DNA from: an uncultured Bacillota bacterium
Lineage (GTDB): Bacteria > Bacillota > Clostridia > Christensenellales > QAND01
Length of the DNA stretch: 64,000 bases
Direction: 5' to 3'
Assembly: GCA_905208455.1 (NCBI GenBank)
Contig: CAJLPK010000001.1
Span: 1-64,000, forward strand
Under the pieces are notes generated by a model that was not told where the DNA came from, made no database searches, and saw only the letters and a list, made by a program, of their open reading frames with translations. Positions 16,846 to 25,238 of this stretch are shown here, piece after piece. The position numbers and the translations under genes were made by a program. Numbering within the stretch: position 1 is the stretch's first letter; every line of letters begins with the position of its first letter.

Positions 16846-16875
16846 GAAAGCCGCATATTGATGTATGCGGCTTTC
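16846..16875 (-). terminator. Hairpin at the end of the van operon
   Basis: A perfect 12-bp inverted repeat (GAAAGCCGCATA / TATGCGGCTTTC, loop of 6) lies 10 bases past the vanT stop. It lacks a long T run on the minus strand, so termination efficiency is uncertain. Confidence 0.6.
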
Positions 16876-16884
16876 TCAAGAAAG

Positions 16885-19020
16885 TCAGTGTAATAAGATA
16901 CGATTGAGCCTTGCGCCTAAGCGGCTGAGGAGCTCATTGGAAATTGTACCAGCTTGTTCCGCCAATTCCGCAGCGGAGAGGGAGAGCGGCCCGGAAGCGC
17001 CGATGAGTACCGCTGTATCGCCGGCGGAGACCTGGGGGATGTCCGTAACATCCACGATGGTTTGATCCATGCATATTTTCCCCAGGATGGGCGCCTTTTG
17101 CCCATGGAGCAGCACATACCCGCGGCCGTCGGACAGGCTGCGCGGCAGCCCATCCGCATACCCGATGGCAATCGTAGCGATTTTCATAGTACGGCCGGCG
17201 GTAAAGGAAAAACCATATCCAGCAGACTCCTCCGCATACAACGGCTTTACGGTGGCTACACGCGCCTTGAGGGATAAAACCGGCTGTAGCCGGCATGCGC
17301 AGGCATCGGTATCCGCTTGCGTGCTCAAAATACCGTATAGCGCGATACCAACGCGTGCATAGTCTCCCCCTAATTCAGGATAATTCAGCACGCCGTAGCT
17401 GGCCAGCAGATGGGCATAGGGACAGGGCAGGCCACGTTTTTTTAGTTCACGAAGCACAGACTGAAAGGCCATGGACTGCACCTTGGTAAAGGCCTTGCAG
17501 CGGGGTGAGAGGGAATCATCGGCGGAAAGATGCGTGAAGATGCCGTCGATCTGCAGCTGTTTGCGGGCAAACAGCGATGCGATCTGGTCTATATTTTCGC
17601 TGCGCTCTCCTAGACGATGCATGCCGGTATCTATTCCGATATGGACATGCAGCTTTTTTCCATACGCACACAAGCTCTCTGCATATGCGCTGTCTATGAC
17701 TGTTTGGGATAAACGGTAGCGGTGCAGGAGATAGGCTTGCGAAGGATGCGTGTAGCCGAGAATGAGAATTTCTCCAGAAATCCCGTTTTTTCGGAGCTCG
17801 ATCCCCTCATGAAGGCTGGCTACACAGAAATGCCGGATGCCTAGGCGCTGCAATTCTTTACAGATGGGTACAGAGCCATGCCCATAAGCATTGGCCTTGA
17901 CAGCAGGCATCAGCTGACAGGAACGGGGAAGCCTGCTTTGCAGGAGCGCAAGATTATGGGCAAGGGCTTGGCTGTCCAATTCTATCCAGGCTCTTCCTTT
18001 TGAAAAGGAGGGCCGGGGCTGCGGCAGAACGAGAGTGATCAAATAAGCAGCACCCAGCGAAGCAAGGGAGACAACGGCGAAATGGAGCAGGCTTTGCTCG
18101 ACAAGCAAGGGAACCAAGTGCAGTGCCTTGGCAGATGCCCGGACCAATACGATAACGGCGGGGTGAAGGAGATAGATCCAGGCGGCGATGTCGCGGATTC
18201 TATGACAGGCCGGACGTTGCCAGGACAGCACAAGCTGATAGAGAAAGACCATGACAGGAAGCAAGCAAAGATACATGCTGTCGTGCCGCGGCCATCCAAG
18301 ATGGCGCAACAGAAAGGCTTCGGCCGTCATAGCAAACAGCGAGAGACAAAGGCCTGCGGCGGATTTAGAACGATTGACAGCAGGCATCGTGGTTCCGGGG
18401 GACAGCAAAGCGCCCAGGACAAGAAAGGCAGGCGCAAAAAACAATCCGTTTCGCGTATAGGAAAAGAGTTGGAACCCGCCTTGATAAAGGGCATCCAGCA
18501 GGGGGACAGACTGGGTTAAGCCATAGTAACTGTCGCCCAAAAGCCCGATTAGATACAGAATCAGAGAAATGGACAGAGAGCCGCCTAGAGAGAGCTTTCG
18601 GCTCATCAAGTAGACAAGGCAAAGGCCAATCAGGCAGGCAGGGAAATACCAAAGGTGGTAAAAGGTACCGTCGAACAGCAAGAGACGCAGAGCGCCGCCC
18701 AGGGTAAGCGCTTGATAGTGCCCGCCATACAGGCCAATGGGAAAATACAATACGATGGCGACGCCATAGAGCAGAGAGAGCCTTTTTAGAGATTTGACAA
18801 GGACGGGCCGGGCATCTCCCGATTGATAAAAGCGGGAAACGGTGAACTGTCCTGTGACCATAAAGAAAAACGGGACAGCGACCCTGGCCAAAACACGGGT
18901 AAGAAAGAAATCTGCTTCTGTGCCAAAACAGGTAAGCGGCGAGGTATGGATTGCAATGACGAGAAAAGCGGCGGCCAATCGAAACGCATCAAGCCCCCCG
19001 TAATTCCGTTTTGCGTGCAT
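16885..19020 (-). CDS. vanT: Membrane-bound serine/alanine racemase VanT
   Basis: 711 residues in two parts. The N-terminal third to half (about 1-335) is an acyltransferase-3-like membrane domain of about ten segments, starting GLDAFRLAAAFLVIAIHTSPL. The C-terminal part (about 340-711) is a type III fold PLP racemase with PAVKANAYGHG (PLP lysine near K375) and the catalytic tyrosine region AGYGFSF (near Y602). In VanC/E/G-type resistance VanT makes D-serine from L-serine, with the membrane part proposed to take up serine. ATG follows GGAGG and overlaps the vanXY end by 32 bases. It is the last gene of the operon. Confidence 0.95.
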   Translation of the reverse strand: MHAKRNYGGLDAFRLAAAFLVIAIHTSPLTCFGTEADFFLTRVLARVAVPFFFMVTGQFTVSRFYQSGDARPVLVKSLKRLSLLYGVAIVLYFPIGLYGGHYQALTLGGALRLLLFDGTFYHLWYFPACLIGLCLVYLMSRKLSLGGSLSISLILYLIGLLGDSYYGLTQSVPLLDALYQGGFQLFSYTRNGLFFAPAFLVLGALLSPGTTMPAVNRSKSAAGLCLSLFAMTAEAFLLRHLGWPRHDSMYLCLLPVMVFLYQLVLSWQRPACHRIRDIAAWIYLLHPAVIVLVRASAKALHLVPLLVEQSLLHFAVVSLASLGAAYLITLVLPQPRPSFSKGRAWIELDSQALAHNLALLQSRLPRSCQLMPAVKANAYGHGSVPICKELQRLGIRHFCVASLHEGIELRKNGISGEILILGYTHPSQAYLLHRYRLSQTVIDSAYAESLCAYGKKLHVHIGIDTGMHRLGERSENIDQIASLFARKQLQIDGIFTHLSADDSLSPRCKAFTKVQSMAFQSVLRELKKRGLPCPYAHLLASYGVLNYPELGGDYARVGIALYGILSTQADTDACACRLQPVLSLKARVATVKPLYAEESAGYGFSFTAGRTMKIATIAIGYADGLPRSLSDGRGYVLLHGQKAPILGKICMDQTIVDVTDIPQVSAGDTAVLIGASGPLSLSAAELAEQAGTISNELLSRLGARLNRILLH

Positions 19021-19777
19021 GGGTTTGCCTCCATTCCGTTAAGATAAATCCGTCAGTATTATTGCCGGAGATGCTATATGGGGCGGCGCCGTCGATCTCC
19101 AGGCAGGTAGGGGTGCTTAGGTCTGCTTGCAGATAGGAGACCAGAACCTCCTGGCCGCCGCAAAGGATATGATAAGCGGCCTGTCCATGGCGGTACTGCT
19201 TGATGAAGGCAAGATATTCTTCCAGCACTAGATGGTTCTGCTCCATGATCTTGGCATGCGGCACGCCGACATAGCGAAAGTGCCATGGCTCGTGCGCGAT
19301 GCCGGTAATGTGCTCTTTGCCTGCCGGATAGCGCTCTATAAACCCGTAGTCCGCTGCTTTGCGGCGGAAGGTTTGGCAAAGGCCGCTGTAAGGGAACTCT
19401 GGACGGATAAAATCAATATGAGCCTGTTTTTGCCCAAGGTCGATGGCGAGCCCGGTCTGGTGCTCGCTGTGGCCTGGCAGGGCCACGTATTTTTGGGTAA
19501 AGGCCAACCCGTTGTCCCGGATCGAATCGTCCCAGATCTGCTGCTGCTCAGCCTGCGCCCGCCAGCCGCTGACAGGGACGATGTGCCGCCAGCCTTGGAA
19601 AGAATCCATCAAGCTGGAAAGAAGAACCGCGGCTCTGCGCTGCAGGCAAACGGAAGGATAGTGCTCCAGCACAGGGACCAGGTGAGACTGGGGATCTGGG
19701 CGATAGCCGGCCTCAGCGTTGACGAGGATTAGGCTGCCGGTATGGATCTCATTTCGGGAGAGCAGAAGCGTTTTCAT
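18989..19777 (-). CDS. vanXY: D,D-peptidase VanXY (dipeptidase/carboxypeptidase)
   Basis: 262 residues of the VanY/VanXY zinc peptidase family. Zinc ligands are visible: H106 and D113 in SEHQTGLAIDL (H-x6-D), and H166 in EPWHF with the catalytic E163. VanXY enzymes hydrolyse D-Ala-D-Ala dipeptide and trim the terminal D-Ala of pentapeptide precursors, so that only D-Ala-D-Ser ends remain. There is no signal peptide, so it acts in the cytoplasm, as VanXY does and membrane-bound VanY does not. The start overlaps the vanG stop by 4 bases (ATGA). Confidence 0.92.
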   Translation of the reverse strand: MKTLLLSRNEIHTGSLILVNAEAGYRPDPQSHLVPVLEHYPSVCLQRRAAVLLSSLMDSFQGWRHIVPVSGWRAQAEQQQIWDDSIRDNGLAFTQKYVALPGHSEHQTGLAIDLGQKQAHIDFIRPEFPYSGLCQTFRRKAADYGFIERYPAGKEHITGIAHEPWHFRYVGVPHAKIMEQNHLVLEEYLAFIKQYRHGQAAYHILCGGQEVLVSYLQADLSTPTCLEIDGAAPYSISGNNTDGFILTEWRQTHARKTELRGA

Positions 19778-20823
19778 TGCTCCACCGCCTGTTCGATGAT
19801 GCGATCCAATACATCGGAAAGGGAATAGCCGGCTGCCTTCATCATGCCGGGATACCGGCTGTGCTCCGTGAAGCCGGGAATGGTGTTGACTTCATTGAAT
19901 ACGATTTCGCCCGAAGGCGTTAAAAACAGATCGACGCGGGCAAACCCGGCGCAGCCAAGCGCACGGTACACCTGTTTGGCCGTTTGCTTGATCTCCTCGG
20001 CCTTGGCGTCGCTGATTCGTGCCGGCACATGGATGGATGCGCTTTGGAGGGTATATTTTTCCGTAAAATCGAAAAAACCCTGGGAAAGCTCGATCTCATC
20101 GACTGCGCCGGTCAGGAGCGTTTTGGAGCCCAGCACTGCACAGCCTATCTCAAACCCTTCTATATTTTCTTCGAGGATGATTTGGTCATCATAGAGAAAA
20201 GCACAGTCGATGGCCTTGGCAAGCTGTTCCGGCGTTTCTACCCGGGTAATGCCGAAGGAGGAACCGGCTTTTACGGGCTTTACATACAAGGGGTACCCGA
20301 TTTTTGTGGCAAAGGAACTGGCTTTGTGAAAATCTGAATCTGTGTCCAAAACCAATCCCTGCGGCACACGCACGCCTGCCAAGGAAGCCAGCTTATGAGC
20401 GCGGTCCTTGTCCATGCAAAGCGCGGAGGCCAAAACGCCGCAGCCCGCCAGGGCAATGCCTGTCATGGCGATGGCGCCCTGGATGGTACCGTCCTCTCCG
20501 TTTTTTCCATGAAGCACAGGAAACGCTACGTCTATGGGCAACGAAGAAACGCCGGTATTTTCAAATAAATAGAGCTTGTGCGCACTGCGGTCCAGGGAAA
20601 GCATGGCGGGCGTACAGGTCTCACAGCGCAGCCAGGTATCATCCAGCAAGCGCGATAAACTGCCAGTATAATAGTACCAACTGCCTTCTTTGGAGATGCC
20701 GACGGGGATGGCGTTATATTTCTGCTGGTCCAAATGGCTTAGCACAGCATGTGCGGAGGTGAGGGAAACGCTGTATTCCGGTGAACAGCCGCCGAAAAAG
20801 ACAGCTACATTTTTCTGTTTCAT
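19774..20823 (-). CDS. vanG: D-alanine--D-serine ligase, VanG type
   Basis: 349 residues of the Ddl/Van ATP-grasp family: FGGCSPEYSVS near the N-terminus, HGKNGEDGTIQG, KPVKAGSSFGI, and the metal-binding NEVNTIPGF. The omega loop reads FDFTEKYTL (EKY at 255-257). Known D-Ala-D-Ser ligases (VanC, VanE, VanG) have EKY there, where D-Ala-D-Lac ligases differ. The product is the depsipeptide-like precursor end with low affinity for vancomycin. The ribosome site GAAAGGA lies 8 bases before ATG. It is flanked by vanW and vanXY, as in known vanG clusters. Confidence 0.94.
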   Translation of the reverse strand: MKQKNVAVFFGGCSPEYSVSLTSAHAVLSHLDQQKYNAIPVGISKEGSWYYYTGSLSRLLDDTWLRCETCTPAMLSLDRSAHKLYLFENTGVSSLPIDVAFPVLHGKNGEDGTIQGAIAMTGIALAGCGVLASALCMDKDRAHKLASLAGVRVPQGLVLDTDSDFHKASSFATKIGYPLYVKPVKAGSSFGITRVETPEQLAKAIDCAFLYDDQIILEENIEGFEIGCAVLGSKTLLTGAVDEIELSQGFFDFTEKYTLQSASIHVPARISDAKAEEIKQTAKQVYRALGCAGFARVDLFLTPSGEIVFNEVNTIPGFTEHSRYPGMMKAAGYSLSDVLDRIIEQAVEQ

Positions 20824-20827
20824 TTTT

Positions 20828-21652
20828 TTATCCTTTCTCTATGAGATGGGTGTGCGGGGGCAGTGGATAGCCGATGCGGCATTTGTTTTGGTAGAGCACC
20901 CGCTGATCGATACACCGGCCGGAGGATGCTTCGATGCGCGTTTGGATGACATCAGCCTGTTGGAAAATCTCCCCGCCCTGGCGCAGATAGGAAATTTTGC
21001 CATTTTGGATTTGATAACAGTAGGATGCCTCGTCAGAGCATAAAAGACGGCCCAAAAGATGCTGGCTATCAAAAGATAGACAGATCTGATAGATACAGTC
21101 CGTATTGTTTTTTACCTTTAGATCCAGCCAGCCTTCCGAGATGGTCGCATCTACGCCAACGGGGAGGCCGCTGGGCGGGTCCGGGAAATCCTTGACGGCG
21201 TGTCCGTGGCGCTCTACGATGGTCAGCGGCGTATGCAGGAACAGCCAAAACAGCAGATTGGAGATTTGGCACATGCCGCCTCCCGGCGCTGTGGTGAGCC
21301 TGCCGTTTACCACGGTAAGGCCGTCTTTATACGGAGTCCGGCGGTCGGCATAGCGGATGGCCTGGCTAAAGGAGAAGGTTTCGCCCGGCTGGATCAATAG
21401 GCCGTTGAGCTCTTTGGCAGCCAATTTCAAATTGAAGACCTTGTTTTCCTGATAGACCATATCGAACCCGGTTTCCGTATTGTACAGCGGGCTGGACGCT
21501 TCAAAGGCCAAATGCGGAAGCAAGCCTTCGAGGCGGGTCTTGCAGTAGGTATTGCGGTCCATACGCATCCCTAAATAAAAGCAGAATTTACGCTGCCTGG
21601 TGCGCAGAGGGATCAAAAAGGGGAAGAGTTCTGTCACTCTTTTGCGTTTCAT
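20828..21652 (-). CDS. vanW: VanW family protein
   Basis: 274 residues. The N-terminal half has ARTRQRKFCFY-like basic residues. The conserved VanW core follows: NTETGFDMVYQENKVFNLKLAA, QPGETFSFSQAIRYADRRTPYKDG and PGGGMCQISNLLFW. The exact role of VanW in vanG and vanB operons is not established; it is dispensable in known systems and may bind cell-wall precursors. A ribosome site AAAGGAG precedes ATG. It is the first gene after the intra-operon hairpin and begins the resistance gene block. Confidence 0.9.
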   Translation of the reverse strand: MKRKRVTELFPFLIPLRTRQRKFCFYLGMRMDRNTYCKTRLEGLLPHLAFEASSPLYNTETGFDMVYQENKVFNLKLAAKELNGLLIQPGETFSFSQAIRYADRRTPYKDGLTVVNGRLTTAPGGGMCQISNLLFWLFLHTPLTIVERHGHAVKDFPDPPSGLPVGVDATISEGWLDLKVKNNTDCIYQICLSFDSQHLLGRLLCSDEASYCYQIQNGKISYLRQGGEIFQQADVIQTRIEASSGRCIDQRVLYQNKCRIGYPLPPHTHLIEKG

Positions 21653-21665
21653 AGAGGCTCCTTTC

Positions 21666-21715
21666 CGGAATAAAAAATGCCCTGTCTTGATACTGAAAAT
21701 GTACCAAAACAGGGC
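21666..21715 (-). terminator. Intra-operon hairpin between vanS and vanW
   Basis: On the minus strand GCCCTGT and ACAGGGC form the base of a long stem that continues through TTG/CAA and GTA/TAC pairs with two mismatches. It is followed by ATTTTTTATT. This is a strong intrinsic terminator, or attenuator, placed between the regulatory and resistance genes. Confidence 0.8.
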
Positions 21716-21767
21716 GTTTTATATGTATAGGCTTTATTTCAAAAGGATGATGATTTCCTCCTCAAAT

Positions 21768-22889
21768 TCATACAATTTTCTGACAATCCATCGGAAGCAA
21801 GACGGTAAACGCAATGCTTTCATTTTCGCTTTCAGCCCGAATGGCGCCATGGTGCAGCTCTACGATTTCTTTGGAAATGGCGAGCCCCAGCCCTGCGCCG
21901 CCTGTGGAAGAGGCACGGGAGGAATCCAGGCGGAAAAACTGCTCAAAAATACGGCTCAGCTTATCCGGCGGAATGGTGCGGCCGTGATTTTTTACAACGA
22001 TTTGCACCTTATCCGCCTCCACGCGCATGGAAAGGGAAACGGCGCTGTTTTCATAGCTGTAATTGACGGCGTTGCGGATGAGATTATCAAATACGCGTTC
22101 CAGCTTGTTTGCATCGCAGATAAGCTCTACGCCTGGGGAAAGGTCTGTTTCCCAGAAAAGCCCCTTTTCCGCCAAAATAGGGGAAAATTCACTGATGATT
22201 TGGGAAAGCATGCGCGTAAGGTCGACACGCTCCAGATCCAGGGTCAAGGCGGTGAGGTTAAAGCGCGTGATGTCGAAAAACTCGTTGACAAGATCCTCCA
22301 GCCGCAGCGCTTTTTCCAAGGCGATGCCGGTATAGCGGGCACGCAGCTCGGCAGAGATCTGCGGCTCATCCTGAAGAAGCGTCAAGTATCCGATGACGCT
22401 GGTCAGCGGCGTTTTCAAATCATGGGCCAGGTAGACGATCAGATCATTTTTGCGCTGCTCGGCCTCTTTGGCCATCGCTTCGCTGCGTATGGCTTGCTCA
22501 CGGAACAGATTGAGCTCATCCTGCACATTTTTCATGGATTCCGGCAGCACGATAGGCTCGTTGCGGTCGGTTACGAGCTGGCCCGAAGCCGCAACCACCT
22601 GATCCAAATACCTCAGCGGCTTGGACATAAAATAGTAGGTGATAAGGGTCCACCCTACCAGGCAGACAGCGCCGCCCACCAAGAGGATATAATCCCGGAT
22701 CCAGCGCAAAAGCTGGTAAAGAGGGTCATACGGCTGCCATACAAAGGAGGCGCATATCTGCCAGGCGACCAATACCAAGACGCAAAGCCCAATGACAAAC
22801 CCAAGGAGAGAGAAAAAATATTGCAGCAATACATGCCGCGCTATGCGGCTCCGATACGGACGGCTTTTTCTGCTGTGATGTTCACTCAA
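21768..22889 (-). CDS. vanS: Sensor histidine kinase VanS
   Basis: 373 residues with two transmembrane helices (about 20-45 and 66-88) and a short extracellular loop between them. A HAMP-like linker follows, then the H-box YLAHDLKTPLTSVIGYL with phospho-acceptor H156. The N, G1 and G2 boxes are present (NLIRNAVNYS, GTGGAGLGLAISKEI-type region SSTGGAGLGLA). VanS phosphorylates VanR when glycopeptide is present and otherwise acts as its phosphatase. TTG 22889 lies inside the end of vanR, with an 8-base overlap. Confidence 0.92.
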   Translation of the reverse strand: MSEHHSRKSRPYRSRIARHVLLQYFFSLLGFVIGLCVLVLVAWQICASFVWQPYDPLYQLLRWIRDYILLVGGAVCLVGWTLITYYFMSKPLRYLDQVVAASGQLVTDRNEPIVLPESMKNVQDELNLFREQAIRSEAMAKEAEQRKNDLIVYLAHDLKTPLTSVIGYLTLLQDEPQISAELRARYTGIALEKALRLEDLVNEFFDITRFNLTALTLDLERVDLTRMLSQIISEFSPILAEKGLFWETDLSPGVELICDANKLERVFDNLIRNAVNYSYENSAVSLSMRVEADKVQIVVKNHGRTIPPDKLSRIFEQFFRLDSSRASSTGGAGLGLAISKEIVELHHGAIRAESENESIAFTVLLPMDCQKIV

Positions 22890-23580
22890 TGGTATAGCCC
22901 ACCCCCCAAACCGTTTTGATGTATTTTGGCTTTCTGGCGGGCTCGTGCATCTTTTCCCGCAGACGAGCGATGTGCGCCATCACGGTATTGTTGTTATCCA
23001 GATATTTTTCGCCCCAGACGGATTCAAACAGATCCTCGGAAGAAACGACCTGTCCCTTTCGTTCGCACAGATGCCAAAGGATGTTAAACTCCAGCGGGGT
23101 CAGATTTAGCTCTTTTCCATTCAGCCGGCATTTGTGGCTGCTCTTGACTATATGAAGGCCGCGAATATCGATTTCATCCAAAGCCCTTTCCAGCTCTGCA
23201 GGGGTGTTGTTGTACCGCGTATACCGGCGCAGCTGCGTTTTGACCCGCGCAATGAGCTCTAAGGGGTTAAAGGGCTTGGTGATATAGTCATCGGCGCCAA
23301 GGGTCAATCCTGTGATCTTATCCATATCCTCCACCTTAGCAGTAAGCATGATGATGGGAAACAGATGCTTTTCACGAATTTTTTGGCACAAGGCAAAGCC
23401 ATCCATATCCGGCAGCATCACATCCAGGATCGCAAGGCTCAATGCCTGCGTTTCCACACAGGCAAGGGCTTCGGCTGCTGTATAAAATTTGTATACGCGG
23501 TAGCCCTCGTTTGCCAAATACACCTCTACCAAATCTGCGATGGATTTCTCGTCATCTACAATCAAAATATTTTCCGCCAT
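22882..23580 (-). CDS. vanR: Response regulator VanR (OmpR family)
   Basis: 232 residues. The receiver domain has the acidic pair D9/D10, phospho-acceptor D53 in LAILDVMLPDMDG, a Thr at LTAK and a Lys at ITKPFNP. The winged-helix DNA-binding domain (about 130-232) ends VWGVGYTIE. It is expected to activate its own promoter and that of vanW-vanT. AAAGGA precedes ATG. An extended -10 element lies about 64 bases upstream of the start. Confidence 0.93.
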   Translation of the reverse strand: MAENILIVDDEKSIADLVEVYLANEGYRVYKFYTAAEALACVETQALSLAILDVMLPDMDGFALCQKIREKHLFPIIMLTAKVEDMDKITGLTLGADDYITKPFNPLELIARVKTQLRRYTRYNNTPAELERALDEIDIRGLHIVKSSHKCRLNGKELNLTPLEFNILWHLCERKGQVVSSEDLFESVWGEKYLDNNNTVMAHIARLREKMHEPARKPKYIKTVWGVGYTIE

Positions 23581-23643
23581 AGCTGTGGTTCCTTTGATGA
23601 TTTGTGGTTTGCGGCCTGTGGATTTCAGCGGCCGGCAACCCCT

Positions 23644-23652
23644 ATTGTAGCA
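23644..23652 (-). promoter_or_regulatory. Extended -10 promoter element of vanR
   Basis: On the minus strand TGCTACAAT is an extended -10 motif. The region 17 bases upstream lacks a good -35, which suits an activator-dependent promoter. Confidence 0.5.
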
Positions 23653-23736
23653 TATACAGTCGATAAATACCTCCTATGAAATGTGCGGAATATGGGATAT
23701 ATAGGCCAAATGTGTAAGAAGGAAAATCATTTTGCG

Positions 23737-23765
23737 TTGCGCTTGTAGGGGATAGAGGGTATAAT
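23737..23765 (+). promoter_or_regulatory. Promoter of the M20 peptidase operon
   Basis: TTGCGC, a 17-base spacer and TATAAT, 30 bases before the start codon. Confidence 0.8.
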
Positions 23766-23794
23766 AGCACGGTTCATAAAAGGATGTGAGATCA

Positions 23795-25237
23795 ATGTGG
23801 ATTTTATGGTGCTTGCTTGCCATGATAGGGCTTTTGGCGGCTGTTGTTTTGCTGCGCACTGTGCTGCTGAGGCCAACAGAAGCAGCAAAGGCCCGGCTTC
23901 CTAAAACAGACCCGCAAAGAGCGCAGGCCTATGCGGAGAAATTGTCTGAGATGGTGCAATGCGAAACAGTTTCCTATCGGGCGCAAGCCGAGATCGAAAA
24001 ATTTGCGGCGTATCAAAGGAAATTGGAAGCGTTATTTCCCCTGGTATTTGCGCGCTGCGAGCGGCAGGATTTCCAGGGCAGCTTTTTGCTGAAATGGAAG
24101 GGGAAAAGCACAAAGAACCCGATTCTACTGATGAGCCACCAAGATGTTGTCCAGGCAGAAGGGGATTGGCGCTACCCTCCCTTTTCCGGGCAAATTGCAG
24201 AGGGGGCTGTATGGGGACGCGGCACAGTGGATACAAAAGGAAGCCAATTTTGCTTTTTGCAGGCGGCGGAGGAGCTCATGGAACAGGGTTTTGTGCCGGA
24301 AACAGATGTCTATTTGGCAGGCAGCTGCACGGAGGAATGGAGCGGCCCGGGCGCGGCAATGACGGCAGCTTGGCTCAAAGAGCAGGGCGTGCACCTCAGC
24401 TTGCTGCTGGATGAGGGGGGCATGATTCTCAAAGAGCCGATGGCCGGTGTCCGCGGCATTTATGGCATGGTCGGTGTGGTCGAAAAGGGATACGGCGATG
24501 TAAGATTTGTCGCAAAGGGGACCGGCGGACATGCCAGCTGTCCTGGCAAAAAGACGCCCTGGGCCAGGTTGGCAGCCTTTGTGGATGAGGTGGAGCGTCA
24601 TGACCCGTTTCGTTCGGAATACTCGCCGGCAGTCAAAGAAATGTTTGGCCGCTTGGCGCCCAATATGAGATTTGGGATGAAGATGATTTTTGCCAATTTA
24701 TGGCTGTTCGGACCGCTGCTAAAGCGCTTGATGCCGGCGATCAGCCCCGCAGGCGCCGCCATGCTCAAGACCACCCTGGCCTTTACCATGGGCAAGGGAT
24801 CGGAAGGATACAATGTTTTGCCGCAGGAGGCGTATATTACAGGAAACATGCGCTTTATCCAGCACCAGCCTGCGGAAGAAAGCATCGCGCTGATTACAAA
24901 AATCGCCCGCAAATACGGGGTAGAGACACAGGTTATCACAAAGGAGCCGCCCTTAAAGCCTGTATCCTATCAGGGGCAGGCGTTTCGCTTGGTGGAGCAA
25001 GCCATGGAAACGGTATATCCCGGCGTAGGGGTTTCGCCTTATGTGATGACGGGTGGTACCGACGCCAAGGAATATGACATCGTATGCGACAATGCGCTGC
25101 GGTTTGCGCCGCTGTTTATCAATGCGCAGCAATATGAGAGCATCCATGCGATAGATGAAAATATCAGCTGTGAGGCGCTGCCCCCGGCTGTGGACTTTTA
25201 CCGGTATATCATAGAGCATGCCGGGCTAGGGGGTTAA
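23795..25237 (+). CDS. Membrane-anchored M20 metallopeptidase (PM20D1/carboxypeptidase S-like)
   Basis: 480 residues. The N-terminal 20-residue hydrophobic segment looks like a signal anchor. Metal-site motifs follow in order: MSHQDVV (His, Asp), GRGTVDTKG (bridging Asp), CTEEWSG (catalytic Glu pair), GGTDAK, and the final His in ESIHAIDENI. Relatives hydrolyse peptides or N-acyl amino acids. ATG 23795 is about 10 bases from AAAGGA; GTG 23786 is too close to it. The next gene starts one base after the stop and encodes a permease, so product uptake or export is plausible. Confidence 0.88.
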   Translation: MWILWCLLAMIGLLAAVVLLRTVLLRPTEAAKARLPKTDPQRAQAYAEKLSEMVQCETVSYRAQAEIEKFAAYQRKLEALFPLVFARCERQDFQGSFLLKWKGKSTKNPILLMSHQDVVQAEGDWRYPPFSGQIAEGAVWGRGTVDTKGSQFCFLQAAEELMEQGFVPETDVYLAGSCTEEWSGPGAAMTAAWLKEQGVHLSLLLDEGGMILKEPMAGVRGIYGMVGVVEKGYGDVRFVAKGTGGHASCPGKKTPWARLAAFVDEVERHDPFRSEYSPAVKEMFGRLAPNMRFGMKMIFANLWLFGPLLKRLMPAISPAGAAMLKTTLAFTMGKGSEGYNVLPQEAYITGNMRFIQHQPAEESIALITKIARKYGVETQVITKEPPLKPVSYQGQAFRLVEQAMETVYPGVGVSPYVMTGGTDAKEYDIVCDNALRFAPLFINAQQYESIHAIDENISCEALPPAVDFYRYIIEHAGLGG

Positions 25238-25238
25238 G

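Noticed and set aside
16757..16879. N-terminal extension of the LysR regulator
   Set aside because: The helix-turn-helix begins right after TTG 16756, which has GGAGG. The extension is unlike any LysR protein and overlaps the van operon hairpin.
21600..22919. A 439-codon open frame on the plus strand opposite vanS
   Set aside because: vanS shows all kinase motifs in the minus frame. The antisense frame has low-complexity Gly/Gln/His composition and no family signature, as expected of a shadow.
16885..23580. van operon as part of a transposon or conjugative element
   Set aside because: No integrase, transposase, terminal repeats or mobilisation genes were seen on either side within the window.
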